Positions 1 to 5,412 of a DNA stretch of 6,729 nt are shown piece by piece; position 1 is the first letter of the stretch, and each line of letters starts with the position of its first letter. Source of the stretch: Candidatus Magasanikiibacteriota bacterium (GTDB lineage Bacteria; Patescibacteriota; Patescibacteriia; Magasanikbacterales; UBA10003); the NCBI GenBank assembly GCA_003514455.1, contig DOQH01000045.1:6533-13261 (forward strand), given 5' to 3'. A model generated the notes under the pieces. The model saw only the letters and a list, made by a program, of their open reading frames with translations, made no database searches and had not been told where the DNA came from. The translations under genes were made by a program, and so were the position numbers.

Positions 1-1339
1 CGCATTTATACGCGCCCAAGCGCATTGAACCGCCATATTTTTTCACAGCGATATTTTTCGCTTGTTCCGGCATAATATGAATTACCGGATTGGAGCTATT
101 GGGATTAATTTCAGCGGTATTCGCGTCGGCGAGGCCGCAAACATTGCGGGCAAATTCAATCACTGCCAATTGCATTCCATAGCACAACCCGAAATATGGA
201 ATTTTCTTTTCCCGCGCGTACTTAATTGCTAAAAGTTTTCCTTCCACTCCGCGGCTGCCAAATCCGCCCGGGATCACAATACCGTCAAATTTTTTTAATT
301 CCGCCAACTTGGACGGGTCTTTTTCATAAACCTCGGAATTTAACCAGGTCAAAACCGGCTTGGCCTGATTGGCCCAGGCCGCGTGCTTGATTGCTTCAAT
401 CACGGAAATGTATGAATCAGTCAAAACAAAACTGCCGGTAGCAAAGTATTTGCCGACAATGGCGATTTTCACTTCTTTTTTAACGGTCTTGATTGTGTTC
501 ACCAACGCGCGCCACTCTATCAAATCCTTGACTCGCGTTTTAATGTTAAATTTTTTCAAAATCTTTTTGCCTATTTCCTCTTTTTCAAAATTCAAGGGCA
601 CTTCATAAATTGAGTCCACATCCGGCGCGGCAATAATGTCTTCTTCTTTAACATTGCAAAACACAGCCAATTTGCGCTTGCGCGGCTCGTCAATCGGCAA
701 ATCAGCGCGGCAAATCACGAAATCCGGCTGAATGCCGGCTGAATTGAGCGAACGCACGGCGTATTGCGTGGGCTTGGTTTTCATTTCGCCGATGTTATTT
801 GGGATTGGAAGATAACTTACCAAGGCGAACAACACTGACTTGGGGTTGGCCAACTTCATCATGCGAGCCGCTTCTAAAAATAAAATGTTTTGATATTCCC
901 CCACTGTGCCGCCTATTTCAATCAAAACAAAATCGGCTTTGATTGTTTGTCCGGCTTTTTTAATGCGACGAATCACTTCTTCAGGCACATGCGGCACCAC
1001 TTCCACGCATCGTCCGCCATATTCCAAATTGCGTTCGCGTTCAATTACTGATTGATACACGCGACCGGTGGTCATGTAATTGATGGAGGTGATATTGATA
1101 TCAAGAAATCTTTCATAATTTCCCAAATCCTGATCTGTTTCATCGCCGTCAATTGTGACAAAAACCTCGCCATGCTCTGTGGGATTCATGGTGCCGGCGT
1201 CAATGTTTATATATGGGTCAATTTTAATGGCTGTGACGCTAAAACCCTTGCTTTGCAGAATTTTGCCGATTGAGGCGGCGGCAATGCCCTTGCCCACGCC
1301 CGACATTACTCCGCCGATAACGAAAATATATCGTGTCAT
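1..1339 (-). CDS. pyrG: CTP synthase, C-terminal part cut off by the window edge
   Basis: CTP synthase makes CTP from UTP, ATP and glutamine, the last step of pyrimidine nucleotide synthesis. Translating the minus strand from the ATG at 1337-1339 gives 446 uninterrupted residues reaching the window edge. The N-terminal amidoligase domain (about 1-270) has the P-loop GGVMSGVGKG (9-18), KIDPYIN (39-45), EHGEVFVT (55-62), EIGGTVG (141-147), GEMKTKPTQ (184-192) and DVDSIYEVP (240-248). The class I glutamine amidotransferase domain (from about 290) has IPGGFGSRGVEG (356-367) and the nucleophile motif GLCYGMQ with Cys386. The visible part stops at GGSMRLGAYKC, which aligns with GGTMRLGAQQC of E. 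coli PyrG, so about 100 residues, including the amidotransferase His-Glu pair, lie outside. The start follows the rplI stop by 8 nt and has a GGTGAG ribosome-binding-like site, so it is co-transcribed with rplI. Motifs such as GLCYGMQ instead of GICLGMQ resemble CPR-type enzymes as I remember them. The gene is not broken within the window. Confidence 0.97.
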   Translation of the reverse strand, partial: MTRYIFVIGGVMSGVGKGIAAASIGKILQSKGFSVTAIKIDPYINIDAGTMNPTEHGEVFVTIDGDETDQDLGNYERFLDINITSINYMTTGRVYQSVIERERNLEYGGRCVEVVPHVPEEVIRRIKKAGQTIKADFVLIEIGGTVGEYQNILFLEAARMMKLANPKSVLFALVSYLPIPNNIGEMKTKPTQYAVRSLNSAGIQPDFVICRADLPIDEPRKRKLAVFCNVKEEDIIAAPDVDSIYEVPLNFEKEEIGKKILKKFNIKTRVKDLIEWRALVNTIKTVKKEVKIAIVGKYFATGSFVLTDSYISVIEAIKHAAWANQAKPVLTWLNSEVYEKDPSKLAELKKFDGIVIPGGFGSRGVEGKLLAIKYAREKKIPYFGLCYGMQLAVIEFARNVCGLADANTAEINPNSSNPVIHIMPEQAKNIAVKKYGGSMRLGAYKC

Positions 1340-1347
1340 AAAAAATA

Positions 1348-1791
1348 TTACTCACCATCAATCAATATGGTTATTTCCGTTTCCAATCCATGCGCCAATT
1401 GCACACTCACCCGATGTTCTCCAATGGTTTTGATTGGTTCAAAAATAACAATTTGATTTTTTAAAATGATAAATCCTTTTTTATTCAAAGCCGCGACAAT
1501 TTGAGCCGCGGAAATTCCGCCGAATAATTTTCCATCTTTTGAGGCCTTTGCTTTGAGCCGCACTTCTTCTCCATCCAGACGCGAAGCCAAATTTTGCGTG
1601 GCCTGCAAATCCTTTTCCGCTGTTTGACGCGCCGCTTCCATCTGCTTTTTAAAATTCTCAACGGCCTTTGGCGTGGCTAAAATCGCCAAATTTTGCGGTA
1701 AAAGAAAATTGCGCGCGTGCCCGTCACTCACCTCTTTTATCTCCCCCTTCATCCCGATCTTTTTTACATCCTGCAAGAGTATGATTTTCAT
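1348..1791 (-). CDS. rplI: Large ribosomal subunit protein bL9
   Basis: bL9 binds 23S rRNA near the base of the L1 stalk and projects from the 50S subunit. The 147-residue product is close to the usual family length (E. coli has 149). The N-terminal rRNA-binding domain is typical: MKIILLQDV at the start, then [20 protein letters not shown] (13-32). A Lys/Gln/Ala-rich helix joins it (about 41-75) to the C-terminal domain, which contains DGKLFGGIS and ends in the usual beta-rich region. The start is unambiguous because family members begin with M-K-(V/I)-I-L-L. It is the first gene of a unit with pyrG, 8 nt downstream. A strong extended -10 promoter lies so close that the 5' leader would be only about 10 nt, with no Shine-Dalgarno. 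Some CPR lineages are reported to lack bL9, so its intact presence helps narrow the host. Confidence 0.97.
   Translation of the reverse strand: MKIILLQDVKKIGMKGEIKEVSDGHARNFLLPQNLAILATPKAVENFKKQMEAARQTAEKDLQATQNLASRLDGEEVRLKAKASKDGKLFGGISAAQIVAALNKKGFIILKNQIVIFEPIKTIGEHRVSVQLAHGLETEITILIDGE
1351..1356 (-). promoter_or_regulatory. Ribosome-binding-like site for pyrG inside the rplI end
   Basis: On the minus strand GGTGAG ends 11 nt before the pyrG ATG. It matches the 3' part of the Shine-Dalgarno complement (GGTGAT) in 5 of 6 bases. It is formed by the last two sense codons of rplI (Gly-Glu), so pyrG translation is probably coupled to rplI. The distance is on the long side, so the assignment is moderate. 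Confidence 0.4.
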
Positions 1792-1807
1792 AGCAATTTA
1801 CAATATT

Positions 1808-1816
1808 ATTATACCA
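1808..1816 (-). promoter_or_regulatory. Extended -10 promoter of rplI-pyrG
   Basis: Read on the minus strand, TGGTATAAT is a perfect TGn plus TATAAT element (the -10 hexamer is 1808-1813). There is no good -35; TTGCGC, 16 nt upstream, matches only 3 of 6, as is common with extended -10 promoters. Transcription would begin near 1800, leaving only about 10 nt before the rplI ATG. Confidence 0.7.
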
Positions 1817-1825
1817 TATTCTTAA

Positions 1826-1843
1826 ACCAGCGCAAACACTGGT
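1826..1843. repeat. Short inverted repeat between the divergent promoters
   Basis: ACCAG and CTGGT are perfect complements separated by 8 nt. The repeat lies just upstream of the rplI -10, covering the place where its -35 would be. It could be an operator half-site pair or a weak hairpin in the era leader. A five-base arm can arise by chance. Confidence 0.25.
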
Positions 1844-1863
1844 CAAAAATCAATTATTGTGAT

Positions 1864-1871
1864 AAGGTGAT
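1864..1871 (+). promoter_or_regulatory. Ribosome-binding site of era
   Basis: AAGGTGAT lies 9 nt before the era ATG at 1881. GGTGAT matches the complement of the AUCACC segment at the 3' end of 16S rRNA. It supports the chosen era start, and no competing start with a better site is nearby. Confidence 0.6.
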
Positions 1872-1880
1872 AACATTCTT

Positions 1881-2750
1881 ATGCAAGAAACAACACAAAA
1901 AAAATCCGGCATTGCGACTATTGTCGGCCGTTCCAATGTGGGCAAGTCCACCTTGCTTAACGCGCTTGTCGGCACCAAGCTTGCCATCACCTCAATCAAA
2001 CCGCAAACCACGCGCCATTTGATTCAGGGCATTATTAATGATGATCGTGGACAAATTGTTTTGATTGACACACCCGGATATTTCACTGAAAAACGTAGCC
2101 CGCTCACGGCCAAACTCACGGAAAAAATTCACCATGCCATCAAAGACATTGACTTGATTTTATATATGGTTGACCCGACCCGTTCCATTGGCCAGGAAGA
2201 ACGGCATCTTTTATCAATTCTTCGCAAAGTGGAAAAAAACAAAATTTTAGTGATTAATAAAATTGATCTTAATGAAAAAAATCTGCCATTTCTGGAAGAT
2301 TTTCGCGCGCTGAAAGAGGACTTTACCGAAATGATTGAAATCTCCGCTTTGAAATTCAAACATCTCAAACCGTTGAAGGATTTGATTTTTCAATATCTGC
2401 CGGAGGGCGAACCGCTTTATCCTCCTGATCAAATTTCCAACACCGAACCGCGCTTTTTAATCGCGGAAATTATCCGCGAAAAACTTTTCAACACCATGGG
2501 CGACGAGGTGCCATATTCCGCCACAGTGGAAGTGGAAGATATTGAAGACGAACCAAAGGTGCTTCTTATCAAAGCGGTGATTTTAACTTTTGACCCGCGC
2601 TACAAAAAAATGATTATCGGGCGCGGAGCATCCAAAATCAAAGAAATGGGCGCTTCCGCCCGCAAAGAATTGGAGATCATGATGAACCGCAAGGTCTATC
2701 TGGATTTGAGAGTTGAAGTGGACAAGGATTGGGAACGGCGTTTTGAGTAA
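1881..2750 (+). CDS. era: GTPase Era, 16S rRNA maturation and 30S assembly factor
   Basis: Era binds GTP and, through its KH domain, the 3' end of 16S rRNA, acting as a checkpoint in small-subunit assembly. The 289-residue product has the GTPase domain first: G1 GRSNVGKS (16-23), the Era signature KPQTTR (40-45, G2), G3 DTPG (63-66), G4 NKID (126-129) and G5 SAL (155-157). A linker leads to the C-terminal KH domain (about 195-285) with EIIREKLF, the loop IIGRGASKIKEMG (245-257) and ARKELEIMMNRKVYLDLRVEVDKDW in the last 30 residues. Two positions are unusual: Ser for the common Pro in G1 (GRPNVGKS), and Ala at the fourth place of the KH GxxG loop (GRGA, 247-250). The C-terminus stops soon after the DKDW motif, a little shorter than E. 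coli Era (301 residues). era is transcribed alone on the plus strand, with its own ribosome-binding site and an intrinsic terminator just after the stop. A single KH domain and single GTPase domain exclude Der/EngA. Confidence 0.97.
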   Translation: MQETTQKKSGIATIVGRSNVGKSTLLNALVGTKLAITSIKPQTTRHLIQGIINDDRGQIVLIDTPGYFTEKRSPLTAKLTEKIHHAIKDIDLILYMVDPTRSIGQEERHLLSILRKVEKNKILVINKIDLNEKNLPFLEDFRALKEDFTEMIEISALKFKHLKPLKDLIFQYLPEGEPLYPPDQISNTEPRFLIAEIIREKLFNTMGDEVPYSATVEVEDIEDEPKVLLIKAVILTFDPRYKKMIIGRGASKIKEMGASARKELEIMMNRKVYLDLRVEVDKDWERRFE

Positions 2751-3566
2751 TTACACAAACGCGTTTTTCATTGCCTCTCCGCAGAGGCAATTTTTTGTTT
2801 CAGGAATTTTTGAAATTATTTCAAAAAGCAACTTCCCAAGCTTTTCATTATTTTGTTTGAAGACCTCCAACACCGAACCGGCGTCAACCGCGCTCACTTC
2901 CGGATGCCCTTCCAGACCTGCGTCGTAATCAGTTACCAAAGCAATGCCGCAAAAACACATTTCCATTTCGCGTGCCAGCATTGCTTCCGGATACTGCGTC
3001 ATATTAATGATTTCCCAACCATGAGAAGAAAACCAACGGGATTCGGCCTGAGTTGAAAAACGCGGGCCATTGATAACCACCACCGTGCCTTTGTCATGCA
3101 CAGTAATACCAAGCGTGCGACATGACTCAGCTGCCAATTTTGACAAATCAGAACAATATGGATGCGCCGGCGATGGATGCGCCACCCGTCCAAAATTTCC
3201 GCCCAAGCCGGCCGAGGCCGCGCCCTCGCAAAAAGTATCTGCCCTGCCGCAAGTCCGATCAATAAATTGATCAATTATCACAAACTCTCCCGGCTTGATA
3301 TTCGGCTGAAGAGACCCGACCGCGCACGGAGCCAAAACCCTGTCCACGTCCAATTGTTTTAATGCCCACAAATTAGCGCGATAATTTATTTTATGCGGCG
3401 GCAGAGTGTGGCCGTGTCCGTGCCGCGGCAAAAACGCCACTTTTTTACCTTGATACTCCCCCACTGCGATTGGCGCAGATGGCGCGCCAAAAGGCGTGGT
3501 AACATTTTTTTCTTCCACTTGGTTAAGTAGTTTATAAAACCCCGACCCGCCAATGATTCCGAGCAT
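2751..3566 (-). CDS. mtnP: S-methyl-5'-thioadenosine phosphorylase (MTAP family)
   Basis: The enzyme splits methylthioadenosine with phosphate into adenine and methylthioribose-1-phosphate. The 271-residue product starts with the phosphate-binding IIGGSGF (4-10), then TTPFGAPS (23-30), the phosphate-contacting RHGHGH (48-53), CAVGSL (81-86), IIDQFIDRT (97-105), INGPRFSTQAES (165-176) and the substrate-binding NMTQYPEAMLARE (188-200). Asp residues in TDYD (212-215) are the family mark of 6-aminopurine use; purine nucleoside phosphorylases acting on guanosine or inosine usually have Asn there. A Cys-x-Cys pair (Cys260, Cys262) lies near the end, as described for Sulfolobus MTAP II, where it takes part in disulfides. 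The neighbouring apt, whose stop lies 12 nt upstream, consumes the adenine produced. No Shine-Dalgarno is visible; the 12 nt before the ATG are only A and T. The stop abuts that of era, and the last codons overlap the era terminator on the other strand. Activity on adenosine or inosine cannot be excluded from sequence. Confidence 0.92.
   Translation of the reverse strand: MLGIIGGSGFYKLLNQVEEKNVTTPFGAPSAPIAVGEYQGKKVAFLPRHGHGHTLPPHKINYRANLWALKQLDVDRVLAPCAVGSLQPNIKPGEFVIIDQFIDRTCGRADTFCEGAASAGLGGNFGRVAHPSPAHPYCSDLSKLAAESCRTLGITVHDKGTVVVINGPRFSTQAESRWFSSHGWEIINMTQYPEAMLAREMEMCFCGIALVTDYDAGLEGHPEVSAVDAGSVLEVFKQNNEKLGKLLFEIISKIPETKNCLCGEAMKNAFV
2771..2796 (+). terminator. Rho-independent terminator of era, inside the mtnP coding sequence
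   Basis: TTGCCTCT (2771-2778) and AGAGGCAA (2783-2790) form a perfect 8-bp stem with the 4-nt loop CCGC, followed at once by six T residues (2791-2796) and, after one G, three more. It begins 20 nt after the era stop and is oriented for era. On the opposite strand the hairpin is followed by an A-rich stretch, so it should not terminate mtnP. It lies entirely in the last 15 codons of mtnP. Confidence 0.88.
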
Positions 3567-3578
3567 AAAATAAAATTA

Positions 3579-4094
3579 TTAATAAACCACCAACTCTTTC
3601 ACCTCCACCCCTTTTAATTTATCCTTTCCTTTCAAAAACGACAAACCAATCAAAAAACTCGCGCCGATGATTTCCCCGCCAAGCTGACGCACCATCCCAA
3701 CAGCCGCCTCCATAGTGCCGCCGGTGGCAAGCACATCATCCACCATCAAAACCTTTTGCCCTGGCAAAACCGCGTCTTCGTGCATTTCAATGATATTACT
3801 CCCATATTCCAACGCGTATTCGCGGTTGATAGTTTTCCACGGCAATTTGCCTTTTTTGCGCACCAAAGCCACTCCCGCTTTCAATTTATACGCCACGGCA
3901 GTTGCCAATAAAAATCCGCGCGCGTCAATCGCCACCACTACATCTATCGGTTTGCCAATGTATGGCGCGGCCAATTCATCAATCGCTTGTTGAAAAGCCG
4001 CGGCATCTTGCAATAATGGCGCAATGTCTTTAAAATTCACTCCGGGTTTAGGCCAATCTGGAATTTCCCGAATTTTTGATTTTAAATCAATCAT
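3579..4094 (-). CDS. apt: Adenine phosphoribosyltransferase
   Basis: Apt converts adenine and PRPP to AMP and pyrophosphate in the cytoplasm. The 171-residue product is full length for the family. It begins with the typical IREIPDWPKPGVNFKDIAPLL (8-28), has the AIDARGF segment (55-61), the flexible-loop region VRKKGKLPWKT (78-88) followed by YALEYG (93-98), and the PRPP-binding loop VLMVDDVLATGGT (115-127) with the acidic pair Asp119-Asp120. These distinguish it from xanthine or hypoxanthine-guanine enzymes, whose N-termini differ. The ATG lies 1 nt after the stop of the S41 protease gene, and GGTGA sits 6 nt upstream, so translation is probably coupled. Together with mtnP, 12 nt downstream, it forms a salvage pair from methylthioadenosine to AMP. 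Confidence 0.96.
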   Translation of the reverse strand: MIDLKSKIREIPDWPKPGVNFKDIAPLLQDAAAFQQAIDELAAPYIGKPIDVVVAIDARGFLLATAVAYKLKAGVALVRKKGKLPWKTINREYALEYGSNIIEMHEDAVLPGQKVLMVDDVLATGGTMEAAVGMVRQLGGEIIGASFLIGLSFLKGKDKLKGVEVKELVVY

Positions 4095-4095
4095 A

Positions 4096-5397
4096 TTATT
4101 TCACCATTTTTAACGCCTCTTCCATTACCAAATCTTTAGTGGCATCTTTTGCCGCTTCATCGGAAATTTCCACCACTTTATCCGGCATAACGCCATTTTT
4201 ATTTATATGCCGTCCATTTGGCGTGAGCCACTCGGCCACGGTGATTTTCAATCCTGAACCATCGGGCAATTGTTCATAATCCTGCACACTGCCCTTGCCA
4301 AATGTTTTCTGCCCGACCAATGTGGCTTTGCCATAGTCCTGCAAAGCGCCGGCCATAATTTCAGAGGCGCTGGCAGAACCCTCATTTACCAAAACAATCG
4401 TTTTCATTTGCGTCAAACGATGTTTGCCATTACTAGTGTATACCTCTTCGCGGCCATTGCTAAACACCTCGCGAACAATCACACCTTTTGGTACCCATTC
4501 GCTTGTCAATCTCACGGCAGTATCCAAAAATCCACCCGGATCATTGCGCAAATCCACAATCAAGGCCTTTGGCGCTTGAACCACAATATCAGCCACGGCT
4601 TTTTCAAACAAATCAGATGTGTCTTCATTAAAATGCGCGATTTTCATGTAGGCAATGTCGCCTTTCGCGTCGTCTTTTCCTTCGTTATTGATCATTTTCC
4701 AAGTCAAACTTTTAATCACAATTGTATCACGCACAATGGAAATTTCTTGCGGTTTGTCTGCCCCATCGCGCCAAATTTTCAATTTCACAGCAGTTCCTTT
4801 CACTCCGCGAATTTTATTCACCGCTTCATCCAAACTCCAACCGACAGTATCAGCTCCATCAACTGCGACAATAATATCCCCGGCTTTAATGCCGGATTTT
4901 TCCGCGGGCGACTCTGGCAATGGAGCAATAATCACAATCGCTTCTTTTTTCATGCCAAGTTCCGCGCCAATGCCGGAAAATGAGCCGGCCAAATCCTGAC
5001 TGAATCGTTTAGCATTTTCAGGTTTTAAAAATACGGAATATGGATCTCCCAATGATGCGAGGAGTCCTTCAATTGAACCATAGAATAATTTATCATCGCT
5101 TACCGGTTTGCCGATGTATTTTTGCTGCACTTTCTGCCACACATCCCAATACAAATTAAAATCAACGGATTTTACTGCCGCGCCTGAATCCTTGTTAGTC
5201 AATTTAAAAACAGTCACTTGCTTGGTTTTTAGAGCTTTTGCCGCATCGCTATACAATAAATTGCGACCGAAAAGTAAGCCGACTGCAAAAGCAGTCACCA
5301 CCAAAACCAAAAGAACACCGGGCAATACGAGTTTGCGGTGGCCTTTGGAGCACTCGCATTCCTCTTCTTTTGACTCAACAAGTTTGTATTGAGACAT
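4096..5397 (-). CDS. Membrane-anchored S41 family C-terminal processing protease with PDZ domain (CtpA/Prc type)
   Basis: S41 peptidases cleave near the C-terminus of envelope proteins and in several bacteria process peptidoglycan hydrolases. The 433-residue product has a short charged cytoplasmic tail (1-22), one hydrophobic segment (about 23-43) acting as an uncleaved signal anchor, and an outside portion. There follow the family N-terminal region (about 82-131, with GSIEGLLASLGDPYSVFL at 107-124), a PDZ domain (about 137-225, SFSGIGAELG then SPAEKSGIKAGDIIVAVDG) and the protease core: VDLRNDPGG (281-289), EGSASASEI (339-347) with likely nucleophile Ser343, and GQKTFGKGSVQ (362-372) with likely general base Lys368. 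The 25-residue Ser-Lys spacing equals that of known CtpA enzymes. The C-terminus keeps LTPNGRHINKNGVMPDKVV. It lies 15 nt after murA and 1 nt before apt. No Shine-Dalgarno is visible; the preceding spacer is A/T only. The cytoplasmic tail contains Cys14-x-Cys16-x3-His20, which I cannot explain. Subfamily and substrates are unknown. Confidence 0.94.
   Translation of the reverse strand: MSQYKLVESKEEECECSKGHRKLVLPGVLLVLVVTAFAVGLLFGRNLLYSDAAKALKTKQVTVFKLTNKDSGAAVKSVDFNLYWDVWQKVQQKYIGKPVSDDKLFYGSIEGLLASLGDPYSVFLKPENAKRFSQDLAGSFSGIGAELGMKKEAIVIIAPLPESPAEKSGIKAGDIIVAVDGADTVGWSLDEAVNKIRGVKGTAVKLKIWRDGADKPQEISIVRDTIVIKSLTWKMINNEGKDDAKGDIAYMKIAHFNEDTSDLFEKAVADIVVQAPKALIVDLRNDPGGFLDTAVRLTSEWVPKGVIVREVFSNGREEVYTSNGKHRLTQMKTIVLVNEGSASASEIMAGALQDYGKATLVGQKTFGKGSVQDYEQLPDGSGLKITVAEWLTPNGRHINKNGVMPDKVVEISDEAAKDATKDLVMEEALKMVK
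4101..4105 (-). promoter_or_regulatory. Ribosome-binding-like site for apt inside the end of the protease gene
   Basis: On the minus strand GGTGA lies 6 nt before the apt ATG and is formed by the last Met-Val-Lys codons of the upstream gene. The same GGTGA core precedes era and resembles the pyrG site. It supports the chosen apt start and translational coupling. Confidence 0.45.
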
Positions 5398-5412
5398 AAT
5401 AAATAATAAAAA

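Larger units (their letters stand above)
1792..1880. promoter_or_regulatory. Divergent intergenic region between rplI and era
   Basis: This 89-nt A/T-rich stretch is the only true intergenic space in the window away from the edges and must start both transcription units. It holds a clear extended -10 for rplI (minus strand), a ribosome-binding site for era (plus strand), and between them the short inverted repeat ACCAG-N8-CTGGT (1826-1843). No convincing promoter for era stands out: TTTACA (1797-1802) followed by TATTCT (1817-1822) has only a 14-nt spacer. TATTGT (1855-1860) and GATAAG (1861-1866) would start the transcript at or beyond the ribosome-binding site. Confidence 0.75.

Noticed and set aside
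2771..2796. The hairpin as a bidirectional terminator that also ends the mtnP operon.
   Set aside because: Read on the minus strand, the stem is followed by TGAAAAACG with no T tract, and it lies before the mtnP stop codon.
3158..3183. ATGGATGCGCC repeated after 15 nt inside mtnP, suggesting a small tandem duplication.
   Set aside because: It encodes two Ala-His-Pro triplets in a segment whose length fits the family (VAHxSxAxPYC), so it is explained by protein sequence and codon choice rather than an insertion.
2751..3566. Purine nucleoside phosphorylase (guanosine/inosine) instead of methylthioadenosine phosphorylase.
   Set aside because: Asp in TDYD and the NMTQYPEA segment favour a 6-aminopurine substrate, and the adjacent apt needs adenine; biochemical proof is lacking.
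4270..4983. Open plus-strand frame of 237 codons opposite the protease gene.
   Set aside because: It lies wholly antisense to a gene with clear family motifs and its translation resembles no known family; it is a shadow of that gene's codon bias.
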